A stretch of DNA of 64,000 nt from Gammaproteobacteria bacterium (GTDB lineage Bacteria > Pseudomonadota > Gammaproteobacteria > Pseudomonadales > Azotimanducaceae): contig VGVE01000003.1 of assembly GCA_016874135.1 (NCBI GenBank), forward strand, positions 1 to 64,000, given 5' to 3'. This document shows positions 1 through 9,126 of the stretch, in pieces. The translations under genes and the position numbers were made by a program. Position 1 is the stretch's first letter; every line of letters starts with the position of its first letter. The notes beneath the pieces are model-generated. The model ran no database searches and was not told where the DNA came from. It was given only the letters and a program-made list of their open reading frames with translations.

Positions 1-565
1 AACGTATCGCGAACCCATTACTGGACGCCCCTGGAAGCGGGCGGCAAGGTGGACAAGAACCACCTGACGCAGTTTGGTCGGGCGATGCAGCAACCGGGGA
101 TGGCGATGATTCCAGCGTATTCACCTGAGACGCGGGGTCGAAGCGAGCGCATGTTCCGAACGCATCAGGGCCGCTTGCCGAAAGAGTTGGCGTTGGCCGG
201 TATGACAACCATGGCAGAGGCGAATGTGTACCTGGAGTCGAGCTATCGGTCCGCGTTCAACGCGCAGTTTGCTCATCCGGCCAAAGAGACGGGGGACTGG
301 GTTCGTGGCGTACAGCGGTCGCGACCTAAGGGACGTGTTATGCGAACAATTTGAGCGTGTAGTCGGCAAGGACAATCATGTGCATTTCGAGCGACTGGTC
401 TTGCACCTCCCACCCGACCGGATTCGCCACCACTGCGTGAAAGCCAAAGCGAGGGTGCATCGATATCTCGATTGTGAATTGGCCGTGTTTCACGGTCATC
501 GATGCCTCGGGTGGTACGACGCCAATGGCGTGATCAAATTAAGTCTCCAGAAGGCTGCTGCGTAG
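1..565 (+). mobile_element. ISNCY-type transposase, 3' part, frameshifted
   Basis: The reading frame enters from outside the window. Motifs such as AGGKVDK, AYSPETRGRSER and HQGRLPKELALAG are typical of ISNCY-family (rve integrase core) transposases. The first frame runs from base 1 to about 300 and ends at 354. The homologous continuation (GRDLRDVLCEQ, then VKAKARVHRY and AVFHGHR) lies in another frame ending at the stop at 563-565. The change falls near the G-rich run at about 285-300, so one frameshift separates catalytic core and C-terminal part. It is probably an inactive remnant unless the shift is a sequence error or programmed. It marks the left border of the glycan island and hints at acquisition or rearrangement. 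The 5' terminal repeat lies outside the window. Confidence 0.75.
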
Positions 566-586
566 GTCCGTCGCGGGCGGCCGGCC

Positions 587-635
587 GCGTTGGGAAAACC
601 GCTACGGGCTACGCCCTCCGCGCTTTCCCCAACGC
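587..635. terminator. Large hairpin after the transposase
   Basis: The arms GCGTTGGGAAAACCGC (587-602) and GCGCTTTCCCCAACGC (620-635) are imperfect reverse complements, with an inner GGGC-TAC-GCCC hairpin at 606-616. It starts 21 bases after the transposase stop. It may be a transcription terminator or part of the insertion-sequence end. There is no long T tract, so factor-independent termination is uncertain. Confidence 0.45.
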
Positions 636-1107
636 CAATCAACAGTGGTCGGTTTACAGGATTTGAAAGCGAACGATTCAATTTCCTTCCAACGTGAATG
701 CCCCTGTCTGATCACGTTGCGCTTTGACACCAAAGTCTCAAGTTCATTACCCACCTGATATCCGTTACCTCCAGTTCCTCCTGAAAGCTCCATTGCTGCT
801 GAACGACACTAAACTACGCATCAGATCTGCCTGAACCGGCGAGCATGAGCACTCCGGCATTGGAGTAAACGGACGGGCACGCAGGTCCGTAAGGTAGCCC
901 TTGTCAGTTCGCTTCCCGCGAACTGATCCAGTCGGCAGTCACCACCCGCTCCGCGATTTCGCTGTTCCTCATGCATGAAAAAGTTGGCTGATCCCTACGA
1001 CATAGAGCGAAGATTGGTCAGTCAGACCCTGCTCAAACTCAAACCCCGGAGCCGGTTCAACTCTGGTTCCAGGATGATCAACAGGCGACCCTGCTTTCTG
1101 TTTCGTC
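636..1107. other. Intergenic region, no gene recognised
   Basis: Roughly 470 bases between the insertion-sequence remnant and the first glycan-island gene. Short open frames on both strands show no family motif and no convincing ribosome binding site. It may contain decayed mobile DNA and the promoter of the following operon, but no element could be assigned. Confidence 0.4.
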
Positions 1108-1164
1108 ATGGACAGCGAATGTACGGGCGGGCATAGTTCAGCCCAAATTCCCGTTGCCAGCAAA

Positions 1165-2109
1165 ATGATCGACCAGACCACCCACCCTCATCTTTCTCTC
1201 TTGTTATCCACTCAACTCGAGTGCTGGCCTGAGCACAGAACTGCACTCACAAAGAGCTTCCAGTCTCGAGAAGCTGAGGTTCTGGGTACTTCAGAGGAAA
1301 TTGCCGGTCTCATTATTCGACTATCAAACGGACGGGGTGAGCACCTCCGACAATTCTGTTCAGATTATCGGTATCTCTGCGAAGAGATAATTCTCCCCGA
1401 GGAGCTACATTTTCGACGACATGGTGCTTATCGCCTAACACGCTTTCAGGACGCAGCCGCTCAGGTGTACTCCAATCACGCCTTCATGAGTCGCTATATC
1501 AATGGGCTGTTGCTATCAGCTGTGCTCTGGGAAAATCACGCGCGATCGATACACCTTTTCAAAACACATTACCTGACTACCTTACCGGCAAACTCTTCTC
1601 TCCTAGAGATTGGACCAGGCCATGGATTGTTGATGTATCTCGCTGGTAACCAAACTCAAATCGAATCTCTTGAGGGATGGGACGTCAGCGACGCCAGCAT
1701 CGAATTAACCCGGCATTCCCTGGCGCACATGCAAGCCAAAAAAAGTCCATTACTCATGCGTCAGGACCTGTTCGAGGCAGAAAATCTGGACTCGCGAGTT
1801 GGTCGTTTCGACAGCGTTGTTGTCAGCGAAGTGCTTGAGCACCTGGAACGTCCAGTCGAAGCTCTGGTTCTCATTCGTTCGCTACTTAAACCGGGAGGTA
1901 CTGTTTGGGTGAACATTCCTGCGAACAGCCCCGCTCCAGATCACCTCTATCTCGTCGAATCACCAGAGAAGGCAGAAGAGTTGATTAGAATGGCCGGTCT
2001 TGAAGTAGTCAGCACAAATCCTTTCCCGATGACCGGCAGTACTCTTCAACGAGCTGTTAAACACCGCCTGACAATTTCCTGCTGCATGGTATGCAGGCGC
2101 CCAGCTTGA
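1165..2109 (+). CDS. SAM-dependent class I methyltransferase
   Basis: Class I methyltransferase: motif I is LLEIGPGHGLL, followed by an acidic strand end (GWDVSDAS), a motif resembling VVVSEVLEHLERP, and LLKPGGTVWVNIP. This layout fits UbiG/Methyltransf_23-like O- or N-methyltransferases. About 130 residues precede the Rossmann fold and are not recognised. The frame opens at 1108, but the Met at 1165 is used here because the preceding 19 residues look non-coding; neither start has a strong ribosome site. The MaoC-SDR gene follows after 21 bases, so they are probably one operon. In a glycan island it may methylate a sugar, an acyl group or an amidine; the substrate is inferred only. Confidence 0.75.
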   Translation: MIDQTTHPHLSLLLSTQLECWPEHRTALTKSFQSREAEVLGTSEEIAGLIIRLSNGRGEHLRQFCSDYRYLCEEIILPEELHFRRHGAYRLTRFQDAAAQVYSNHAFMSRYINGLLLSAVLWENHARSIHLFKTHYLTTLPANSSLLEIGPGHGLLMYLAGNQTQIESLEGWDVSDASIELTRHSLAHMQAKKSPLLMRQDLFEAENLDSRVGRFDSVVVSEVLEHLERPVEALVLIRSLLKPGGTVWVNIPANSPAPDHLYLVESPEKAEELIRMAGLEVVSTNPFPMTGSTLQRAVKHRLTISCCMVCRRPA

Positions 2110-2130
2110 GAACTTACTTCAATTATTCTT

Positions 2131-3597
2131 ATGAAGATCTCAGCAGGGAAGTCAAGAAGGATCACCAGCTTCTCGATTTCTGAGTTCGAACAAGATCGGT
2201 TCAGCTCTTTGTCCGGTGATCACAATCCGATACACAAGATGCGCGACATTGCTCGCAAAACGGTGTTTGGTGACGTGGTCGTACATGGGATAAACGCGCT
2301 ACTTCGAGCGACGGAGCTCGCACACCAAGCACTGCAGCTCCCGCTGCAACGTACGACCTTCATTTCAGTACAGTTTTCGAAACCAATCTATGTCGGTGAA
2401 CGGGTGGATTTGTTTTTGGTCAGTCTGGACGAAAGAGCGGCTAGATTGGTGGTGCGGGCTGGCGTTACAGATCTGCTCAAGATCAGATTGAACTTCGATG
2501 CATCCCCCAAGCCGTGCAGCGCACTTCTGGTCGGTCTGGGGCGAACGACCCCGCCAAGTCGCGAGGCGCCTCTTAGAAACATCAATCAACCGCTGCCACC
2601 GGACTCGATGCCGCTCCGAGTCGACGCGGAGGCACTGAACACCGCCTTCCCTGCGCTTTCGGCTGTTTGGGGAGAGCAGCTCCTGGCATCGATCACTTTG
2701 CTCTCCACAATCGTGGGCATGGAATGGCCCGGGCTGAATTCTCTGTTCGTCGAGGCGAAGATTGATTTTCGAAAATCCGATCTCAATGATCTGAACTTCT
2801 CGGTGCTGCGTAGCGATCCTGAACGTGGCTTTACAATAATCTCTGTTTCTGCTCCAGACATCGATGCGACGTTGATGGCGTTTTTTCGACCCCCTCCTGT
2901 CGTGCAAGCCTCGGCAAAAGAGCTTGCAACCAAGGTGATGCATGGCGAATTCTCGGGCGTACGAGCAATCGTCGTAGGTGCATCCAAGGGACTTGGTGAA
3001 ATCGCAGCCAAGTTATTGGCCGCAGGTGGAGCGGAAGTCGTACTCACCTCCCGATCAATAGGTGACGATCTGAAGCGTGTTTCCGATTCGATCACTGATA
3101 TCGGAGGTTTCTGCACGACTTCGGTGTTCGACACTGCGGCCTTAGAGACCTCGACTCTGCCAACGGCATTCCAGAAACCGGAGCTGACGCTTCTGCTTTA
3201 CTTCGCGAGTCCGCAGATTTTCAGACGTCGCTCGGCACACTACATGAAGGAGTGGCTCAGCGAGTTCACCGCTGTATATGTTGATGGAGTGGTCAACGCG
3301 ATAAGCCAAATCCTCGAATCGACCGAGGGACCGCTAGGCGTCTTCTATCCTTCGACGGAGGCGCTAAACTTTCCAATGGGTGAACTTATTGAGTACACCG
3401 CCGCAAAAGCAGCGGGAGAAGCGGTTTGCGCAACCCTCGCAACTGAGAATCCTCGCATTCACCTACTGTCACCAAGGCTCCCTCGATTGCTTACCGATCA
3501 AACCAATTCTATCGTTGCGGTAGACACGCCCGACCCGGCTGACTTGTTACTTCCCTACCTCAGAGGTATGCGCGAACATTGCAAAGCCATCTCGTGA
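2131..3597 (+). CDS. MaoC hotdog dehydratase - short-chain dehydrogenase fusion
   Basis: Two domains. Residues about 15-130 are a MaoC-like (R)-hydratase hotdog domain with SGDHNPIH and FGDVVVHG, the usual active-site signature. Residues about 270-488 are a Rossmann SDR with VVGASKGLGE as the cofactor loop and YTAAK as the YxxxK catalytic pair. The middle (about 140-265) resembles a degenerate second hotdog but is unassigned. MaoC plus ketoreductase activity would interconvert 3-ketoacyl, 3-hydroxyacyl and enoyl thioesters. In this setting it could make a hydroxyacyl substituent (for example 3-hydroxybutyryl) for an amino sugar; this is inference. Probably cotranscribed with the methyltransferase upstream. 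Confidence 0.75.
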   Translation: MKISAGKSRRITSFSISEFEQDRFSSLSGDHNPIHKMRDIARKTVFGDVVVHGINALLRATELAHQALQLPLQRTTFISVQFSKPIYVGERVDLFLVSLDERAARLVVRAGVTDLLKIRLNFDASPKPCSALLVGLGRTTPPSREAPLRNINQPLPPDSMPLRVDAEALNTAFPALSAVWGEQLLASITLLSTIVGMEWPGLNSLFVEAKIDFRKSDLNDLNFSVLRSDPERGFTIISVSAPDIDATLMAFFRPPPVVQASAKELATKVMHGEFSGVRAIVVGASKGLGEIAAKLLAAGGAEVVLTSRSIGDDLKRVSDSITDIGGFCTTSVFDTAALETSTLPTAFQKPELTLLLYFASPQIFRRRSAHYMKEWLSEFTAVYVDGVVNAISQILESTEGPLGVFYPSTEALNFPMGELIEYTAAKAAGEAVCATLATENPRIHLLSPRLPRLLTDQTNSIVAVDTPDPADLLLPYLRGMREHCKAIS

Positions 3598-3739
3598 TCG
3601 CTTTCTCTGGAAACCGATTTCGTTATGCGGCTCTAGCCAGTCCGAGCAATTCAGTTCGCTGAGGTGCAGCTGCTACACGCCCCAATCAAATCGCCAAGAG
3701 TTCCGTTTCAAACAACAGCCCCAGCTTCGGAGTGATCAA

Positions 3740-4885
3740 ATGTCCATCCGCTCCCATCAGATATGTGAGCGCTGCATCATGGATACCTCAGATCCACACA
3801 TCCACTTCGACAACGATGGTACTTGTTCCCACTGCAAGTTCTTCGATGAGAGCCAGGCTGGTTCCTGGCAGCCCAACGCGGAAGGAAAACAAGCGTTTGA
3901 AGCCATAGTCAGCGCAATCAGAGAGGAGAACCGATTCGCAGCCTACGATTGCATCATCGGCCTCAGCGGCGGCCTTGACAGCGCCTACCTCGCTTACGTC
4001 GCTCGCCGACAGTTCGGACTTCGCCTGCTGGCTGTCCATGTCGATGGCGGATGGAACTCCGAACTCGCAGTCAGAAACATCGAAGGTATCGTCAAGACAC
4101 TCGATATCGAGTTGCATACGCTGGTCGTCGACTGGGAGGAGATGCGTGATGTGCAGCGTGCATTCCTGCGCGCAGGTCTGGCCAACCAGGACGTCCCCCA
4201 GGACCACGCGTTCATCGCCGGCCTATACGGTGAGGCTGTGAAACACGGCATTCGTCATGTTCTGAGTGGCGGCAACTTCGCGACCGAGTCCGTGCTCCCG
4301 ACCGAATGGGCTTACAACGCCATGGATCTGCGCCACCTGCGTGCCATACATCGCCGGTTCGGAGAGCATCCCCTGCGGAATTTTCCGACCGTCAGCTTCT
4401 TCCAGTACTACTTCTGGTATCCGGTGGTGAAACGCATGACGGTGCTCAGACCGTTGAACTACCTGCCCTACAACCGCGATGACGCCATCCATGTCCTCGA
4501 GCGGGAAACCGGGTTCCAGTACTACGGTGGCAAACACTTCGAGTCGGTGTTCACCAAGTGGCAACAACTCTTCTATCGGCCAATGAAGTTCGGTTACGAC
4601 GAGCGCCGCGCCTATCTTTCGAGCCTGGTTCTTTCCGGGCAGATGCAAAGGGCAGACGCCCTGGAGGAGATCAGGAGACCCGGCTATACGGATGCGGAAC
4701 TCGATGCTGCAACCGAATACGTTCGCAACAAGCTGGGTTTTTCTGCAGCAGAGTTTGCCGACATCCTCGCTGCGCCACCAGGGACGTTTCGCGACTACCC
4801 CTCCAACCACCATCTCTTCGCGATGAAGGACAGGCTCAAACACCGGCTTGCCACAATGGGCATCCGCCTGCGGAGACGCTCCTGA
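3740..4885 (+). CDS. N-acetyl sugar amidotransferase (copy 1, WbpG/PseA type)
   Basis: 381 residues, normal length for the family. The N-terminus has Cys motifs CERCIMD and CSHCKF, likely a zinc site, and the ATP pyrophosphatase loop is LSGGLDSA. These are hallmarks of enzymes that adenylate the acetamido carbonyl of a nucleotide sugar and replace oxygen with ammonia to give an acetamidino group (WbpG, PseA). Ammonia normally comes from a glutaminase partner. Here asnB starts 34 bases downstream on the same strand, so the glutaminase domain of AsnB may be its donor; that link is inferred. A second paralog lies at 9127-10287. Confidence 0.85.
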   Translation: MSIRSHQICERCIMDTSDPHIHFDNDGTCSHCKFFDESQAGSWQPNAEGKQAFEAIVSAIREENRFAAYDCIIGLSGGLDSAYLAYVARRQFGLRLLAVHVDGGWNSELAVRNIEGIVKTLDIELHTLVVDWEEMRDVQRAFLRAGLANQDVPQDHAFIAGLYGEAVKHGIRHVLSGGNFATESVLPTEWAYNAMDLRHLRAIHRRFGEHPLRNFPTVSFFQYYFWYPVVKRMTVLRPLNYLPYNRDDAIHVLERETGFQYYGGKHFESVFTKWQQLFYRPMKFGYDERRAYLSSLVLSGQMQRADALEEIRRPGYTDAELDAATEYVRNKLGFSAAEFADILAAPPGTFRDYPSNHHLFAMKDRLKHRLATMGIRLRRRS

Positions 4886-4919
4886 ACTTCGTGACAAACA
4901 CTGACAGGCTCATCACACC

Positions 4920-6749
4920 ATGTGCGGGATAGCCGGAATCATCGCCCGCCGGGGTATGCCGGTTGATTTCAACAGGTTGACCGCCATGTGTGATGCGGTG
5001 GCCCACCGGGGGCCTGACGACTCAGGTTTGTGGATCCAGTCCAACGTCGGCCTAGGTCACCGCAGACTTGCCATCGTCCATGTCTCCAAAGACGGTGTTC
5101 AGCCGATGCGTGACTCCGCGTCGGACCGGCGCATCGTCTTCAATGGCGCCATCTACAACTTCATCGAGTTGCGCACAGAGCTGAGCAAAAGCGGCTACCA
5201 CTTCCGGACCGGTACCGATACCGAAGTCATCCTCGTCGCCTATGACGCCTGGGGGGCAGACTGCGTCAAACGGTTCAACGGCATGTGGGCGTTTGCGATT
5301 CATGATCCCCGCAAGAACATTGTGTTCTGCTCCAGAGACCGTTTCGGTGTACGACCTTTCTACTACGTGGACTCTGCGGAGAGCTTCACCTTTGGTTCGG
5401 AGATACGCCAGGTTCTGCCGGCTCTTCCGCACCGCAGGGCCAACTCCGGGCGTTTGTACAAATTTGTCTTTTCGGGATTCGCTGAAGACCGAACCGACTC
5501 TTTTTTTGCCGGCGTGCAGAAGCTGCCTGCTGGTCACAACCTCACTTACGACCTCGCTTCACACAAGTTCACTCTGAATGAGTGGTACTTGCTCGAGCGA
5601 CGCCCGGAGCTGGAAGCGCTCTCACTGGAAGACGCCACCAGGCTGCTTGCGGATCGCCTGCAGAACGCTGTTCGTCTGCGCTTGCGATCCGATGTCCCTG
5701 TCGGCACGTGCCTCAGTGGAGGTCTCGACAGTTCCAGCATCGCTGCGATCGCCGCACCGCTTTACCGAAACGATGCTGGCCGTAAGTTCTGTGCCGTTAC
5801 CGCCGTCAGCGAAGACCCGGCGAATGACGAATCTGCGCATGCCGAGGTCGTTGCCCGCTACGCCGGTCTGCAGTGGATAACCGTGAAACCGGACGCCGCC
5901 GATTTCGAGTCGGCGCTCTTCGATATTGTCGACGCCCAGGAAGAACCGTTCGCCAGTCCATCGATCTGCATGCAGTATTTCGTCATGCGTGCCGCGCGCG
6001 ATGCCGGCCTCAAGGTCATGCTCGACGGTCAGGGCGGCGACGAAACACTTCTCGGTTATGAGCGCTACTACGCACCGCACCTCTTGTTCACTCGAAAAAC
6101 GCTGGGATCGGGAGCCATGCTGCGCGAGTTCAGCGCAAGCACTCGCAACAACCAGCGAATGACCGCCGCCACTCTCGTGGCTTATCTCACGCTTTTTTCT
6201 TCACCCGGTCTGCGTCAGCTGATGTATCGATATCGGCATCGCTACCTGCTGAAAGTGCCATCGGTCCCGGAGCATCTGCAGGCCTATCACGACGCAGGCG
6301 ATGACTTTTTCAAACTGCAACGTCTGGAAATCGAGACCACCAATCTGCCTCCTCTCCTGCGCTACGAAGATCGCAATGCCATGCGCCACGGCATCGAAAC
6401 GCGACTGCCTTTTCTGGATTACGAACTCGTTGAAACAGCGCTGTCACTGTCGGCGACGCACAAGATGCACGATGGCTGGACAAAATATGTACTGAGACAC
6501 GTCATGGCCAACAAGCTGCCGGCAGACATCGTCTGGCGGAAGGACAAGCGTGGTTTCGAAGCGCCTTCTGCCATCTGGTTGCGGAATCTCGAGGTTGCGA
6601 TGTCCGCAGCTGTGGGACAGTCGCGTCTGCTGGCAAACATCTGCGACACAGGAAAACTGGCAGCGCTGTACAAACACCTCGATCCTGAAAGCCGGTGGCG
6701 ACTGTACAGCGTTGCGTTATGGGAGAGACAGTTCGGCGTCCTGCCTTGA
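4920..6749 (+). CDS. asnB: Glutamine-hydrolysing asparagine synthase-like protein
   Basis: 609 residues starting MCGIAG, so Cys2 is the class II glutaminase nucleophile after Met removal. The N-terminal domain (1 to about 200) has AHRGPDDSG, and GHRRLAI follows. The C-terminal synthetase domain (about 235-600) has the ATP pyrophosphatase loop CLSGGLDSSS and LDGQGGDE. Such AsnB paralogs are common in O-antigen and exopolysaccharide clusters, where they amidate uronic acids or feed ammonia. The position directly after an amidotransferase and convergent to hisH supports a glycan role rather than bulk asparagine synthesis. Either remains possible. Confidence 0.85.
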   Translation: MCGIAGIIARRGMPVDFNRLTAMCDAVAHRGPDDSGLWIQSNVGLGHRRLAIVHVSKDGVQPMRDSASDRRIVFNGAIYNFIELRTELSKSGYHFRTGTDTEVILVAYDAWGADCVKRFNGMWAFAIHDPRKNIVFCSRDRFGVRPFYYVDSAESFTFGSEIRQVLPALPHRRANSGRLYKFVFSGFAEDRTDSFFAGVQKLPAGHNLTYDLASHKFTLNEWYLLERRPELEALSLEDATRLLADRLQNAVRLRLRSDVPVGTCLSGGLDSSSIAAIAAPLYRNDAGRKFCAVTAVSEDPANDESAHAEVVARYAGLQWITVKPDAADFESALFDIVDAQEEPFASPSICMQYFVMRAARDAGLKVMLDGQGGDETLLGYERYYAPHLLFTRKTLGSGAMLREFSASTRNNQRMTAATLVAYLTLFSSPGLRQLMYRYRHRYLLKVPSVPEHLQAYHDAGDDFFKLQRLEIETTNLPPLLRYEDRNAMRHGIETRLPFLDYELVETALSLSATHKMHDGWTKYVLRHVMANKLPADIVWRKDKRGFEAPSAIWLRNLEVAMSAAVGQSRLLANICDTGKLAALYKHLDPESRWRLYSVALWERQFGVLP

Positions 6750-6794
6750 GGCCATTCGACTCCGTTCCGGCGGAGGCAACCGAACTGAATCTGC

Positions 6795-7415
6795 CTACGG
6801 TTGCCAGCGGACAAAGTTGGCCATCAGGTTCATGCCGAACCGATGGCTCTTCTCAGGATGAAACTGCACCGCGACAACGTTGTTCTTGCCGATTGCACAG
6901 GCGAAATCAATACCGTAATGACAGCTGGCAACCACATCTTCCGCCCGGTCCGCCTGCACGCAGTAGGAGTGGACAAAGTAGAAGCGCGCATCCGTCGTCA
7001 GCCCTTCGAGAACAGGATGCATCTGCCGTGGAACAATCCTGTTCCATCCCATATGCGGAACACGCAATACACCTTCAGCCGTGTTTCTGGGCAATCGAAC
7101 CACATCGGCCTCGAACCACCCCAGACCTTTCTGCTCGCCCTCTTCACTTCCGCGGCACATCATCTGCATGCCAAGGCAGACACCGAGACAGGGAATACCC
7201 CGCTGCAGCACGACTTCTTCCAGACAATCCCACATGCCGAGCTTGCGCCACGCGTTGACGCCGGCATCGAAACTGCCAACCCCGGGCAGGATCAGCCTTT
7301 CCGCCCTGCGCACCACTTCGGGATCTTCCGTGATCGTGCCGGTGGCGCCGACCTTCTTCAGCATGTTCACGATCGAACCGACATTTGCCGTCCCTGAGTT
7401 GACCACGACGATCAA
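6795..7415 (-). CDS. hisH: HisH-like glutamine amidotransferase for amidino-sugar synthesis
   Basis: 206-residue class I glutaminase. The nucleophile Cys is near residue 80 in CLGVCLGMQ, and the His/Glu pair is in VQFHPEKSH. HisH normally makes ammonia for HisF. This copy sits outside any histidine operon, with hisF and a sugar amidotransferase, as wbpG-hisH2-hisF2 do in Pseudomonas O-antigen loci. It overlaps the membrane-protein gene upstream (stop 7412) by four bases, so they are translationally coupled. Function: ammonia for acetamidino-sugar formation. Confidence 0.88.
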   Translation of the reverse strand: MIVVVNSGTANVGSIVNMLKKVGATGTITEDPEVVRRAERLILPGVGSFDAGVNAWRKLGMWDCLEEVVLQRGIPCLGVCLGMQMMCRGSEEGEQKGLGWFEADVVRLPRNTAEGVLRVPHMGWNRIVPRQMHPVLEGLTTDARFYFVHSYCVQADRAEDVVASCHYGIDFACAIGKNNVVAVQFHPEKSHRFGMNLMANFVRWQP

Positions 7416-8347
7416 ACCACACCTCCGGAATTGACTGTCGCCATGCGACGCGACAATACAAAGTGGAACCAGACACCTGCGGTGAAAGCCACAGAGAGCT
7501 GAGACAACCGGACCAGAAAAGCCAACAACAGGCCTTGTGTCAGATTAAAACCAAACTCCGCGGCGACCAGCATCACCGAAGCGTCGTAGGTGCCAGCCGC
7601 CGCAGGTGCGATTCGAAAGAGCAGCGCCAGATCTGTCAACGCCGAAAACACGCCAGTGGCGAGCACCGGCAGCTCGAGATCCATCATCGCCGCCGAAAAC
7701 CAGTACATCAGTGCGTAGGCAACAAAAATCGCTGCCGTCCAGCCGACTGCACGGAAGAAAACGGCTGGGCGGGCGAGAAGGGTATAGACGGCGTCCAGCA
7801 CGCCTTCCACCTTGCGACCGATGGCACCCAGAAACACTGGCACACGGATGCGGAAGATGCAGATGAAGAGACTGCCTGCAAACGCGCCTCCCAGGACTGT
7901 GAGTGTCACGTAGCCTTGTTCCAGCATTGCAAATCCAAGCAGGGCCATACAGAGCAACCCCAGGGCGCTGAACACGAAGATCTCGACGATGAACAGTGCC
8001 GAGGTCGAGCCGATGAACCGTGCGTACTCAAATCCGTGGATCCGCTTGAGATACAGACCGCGGAATGCGAAGCCGGAAAACGGAAAGATGTAGTTCCAGA
8101 GCGTTGTAACGACCGAACATCCGAAGTGCTCGGAAGCCGTGAGCGCGATACGTTCGGGTTGCAGGATGTCCCGCAGCAGAAAACCCTGGAACACCGCATA
8201 GGCCAGCGCCGCGCAGACCAGCGGTACTCCATAGCCCCATTTGATTTGCGACAGTGAGGGAACAAATTCACGCCCTTCATGGACCAGCCACGCTGCGGCA
8301 GCAACGAAAAGCAGCGTAAAGAGGATGGAGAGCCAACGCGACAGCAT
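7412..8347 (-). CDS. Multi-pass membrane protein, lysylphosphatidylglycerol synthase TM/UPF0104-like
   Basis: About 311 residues with about eight hydrophobic segments from the N-terminus on (LSILFTLLFVAAAAWLV first). A segment with YNYIFPFSG-like character and the late RIAPAAAGTYDA loop resemble the AglD/UPF0104 family found in envelope and polysaccharide loci. The frame opens at 8380; Met at 8347 is preferred because the longer form overlaps hisF by 29 bases. It lies between hisF and hisH and overlaps hisH by four bases. The role (lipid or glycan carrier handling) is unknown. Confidence 0.65.
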   Translation of the reverse strand: MLSRWLSILFTLLFVAAAAWLVHEGREFVPSLSQIKWGYGVPLVCAALAYAVFQGFLLRDILQPERIALTASEHFGCSVVTTLWNYIFPFSGFAFRGLYLKRIHGFEYARFIGSTSALFIVEIFVFSALGLLCMALLGFAMLEQGYVTLTVLGGAFAGSLFICIFRIRVPVFLGAIGRKVEGVLDAVYTLLARPAVFFRAVGWTAAIFVAYALMYWFSAAMMDLELPVLATGVFSALTDLALLFRIAPAAAGTYDASVMLVAAEFGFNLTQGLLLAFLVRLSQLSVAFTAGVWFHFVLSRRMATVNSGGVV

Positions 8348-8351
8348 CAGT

Positions 8352-9122
8352 TCAGCCTGATCGGCTGGTGAGTGCATCAATCATGGGGCGGGGCGGAAAG
8401 CTGATCAGAACCGCGCGGCGGGGACCGTGGAACACAAAGAAGCTGCCACCGGTCAACGCAGATACACCGGCGCCACTGACCGCTTCCTGCATGTGTTCAA
8501 TGGCACCAAGCCCGCCACCGGCCACGACCGGAATGGTCAGCGCCGCCGTTACTGTTTTCAACAACGGCACATCGTATCCATTGCGATCACCATCCCGCTC
8601 AACGCTGGTGATCAGGACTTCTCCTGCACCAAGCCTCTCCGCTTCACGAGCCCACTCGACAACATCGAGCCTGGTGTTTTTTCGCCCGCACTGGATCGCG
8701 ACAACGTTTTTGCCAAAGAAGGTCTTCGCGTAGTCAATCCCGACCACAACGCTGCTCGATCCGAACGTATCCGCCAGTTCGGTGATCAGTGCCGGTCGTT
8801 CAACTGCCGCGGTGTTGATCAGGACCTTTTCGGCACCTGCCTGTAACAGGCTTCGCGCCTGCTCAACCGTCGAAACACCACCCCCTACAGTCAACGGCAT
8901 GAACGCCTCGGCGGCAAACTGCCGGACAAATTCCACGTCGATGGGCTGGCCCTTCGCGCTGCCTTCGATATCGATGACCGCGATCTCGTCGACCTCTTTG
9001 TCATTGAAAATCCGCACCGCGTTGATCGGATCGCCGACGTATTTGTGGTCCTTGAATTTCGCGCCTTTGTACAGACCCCGACCTTTGATCAGCAGCGTCG
9101 GAAACACCCGAACGGACAACAT
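8352..9122 (-). CDS. hisF: HisF-like ammonia-channelling subunit (HisF2), catalytic Asp lost
   Basis: 256 residues with a (beta/alpha)8 HisF fold, including TVGGGVSTVEQA, VVGIDYAKT and VVAGGG phosphate-loop motifs. Genuine HisF starts with a PCLDV segment whose Asp (Asp11) is a catalytic acid; here the equivalent reads FPTLLIKGRGLYKG with Leu instead. The second catalytic Asp region (GIDYAK) is kept. This pattern is typical of HisF2 proteins that pair with WbpG: the barrel delivers ammonia but does not make imidazole glycerol phosphate. Adjacent to the amidotransferase (5-base gap) and near hisH. Confidence 0.87.
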   Translation of the reverse strand: MLSVRVFPTLLIKGRGLYKGAKFKDHKYVGDPINAVRIFNDKEVDEIAVIDIEGSAKGQPIDVEFVRQFAAEAFMPLTVGGGVSTVEQARSLLQAGAEKVLINTAAVERPALITELADTFGSSSVVVGIDYAKTFFGKNVVAIQCGRKNTRLDVVEWAREAERLGAGEVLITSVERDGDRNGYDVPLLKTVTAALTIPVVAGGGLGAIEHMQEAVSGAGVSALTGGSFFVFHGPRRAVLISFPPRPMIDALTSRSG

Positions 9123-9126
9123 CAGA

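Noticed and set aside
7463-8257. 264-codon plus frame with high Gln/Arg/His content
   Set aside because: Mirror of the membrane protein's minus frame; the composition is typical of an antisense frame of hydrophobic coding DNA.
7412-8352. Histidine-biosynthesis operon
   Set aside because: hisH and hisF are here without other his genes, and HisF lacks the catalytic Asp; a glycan role fits better.
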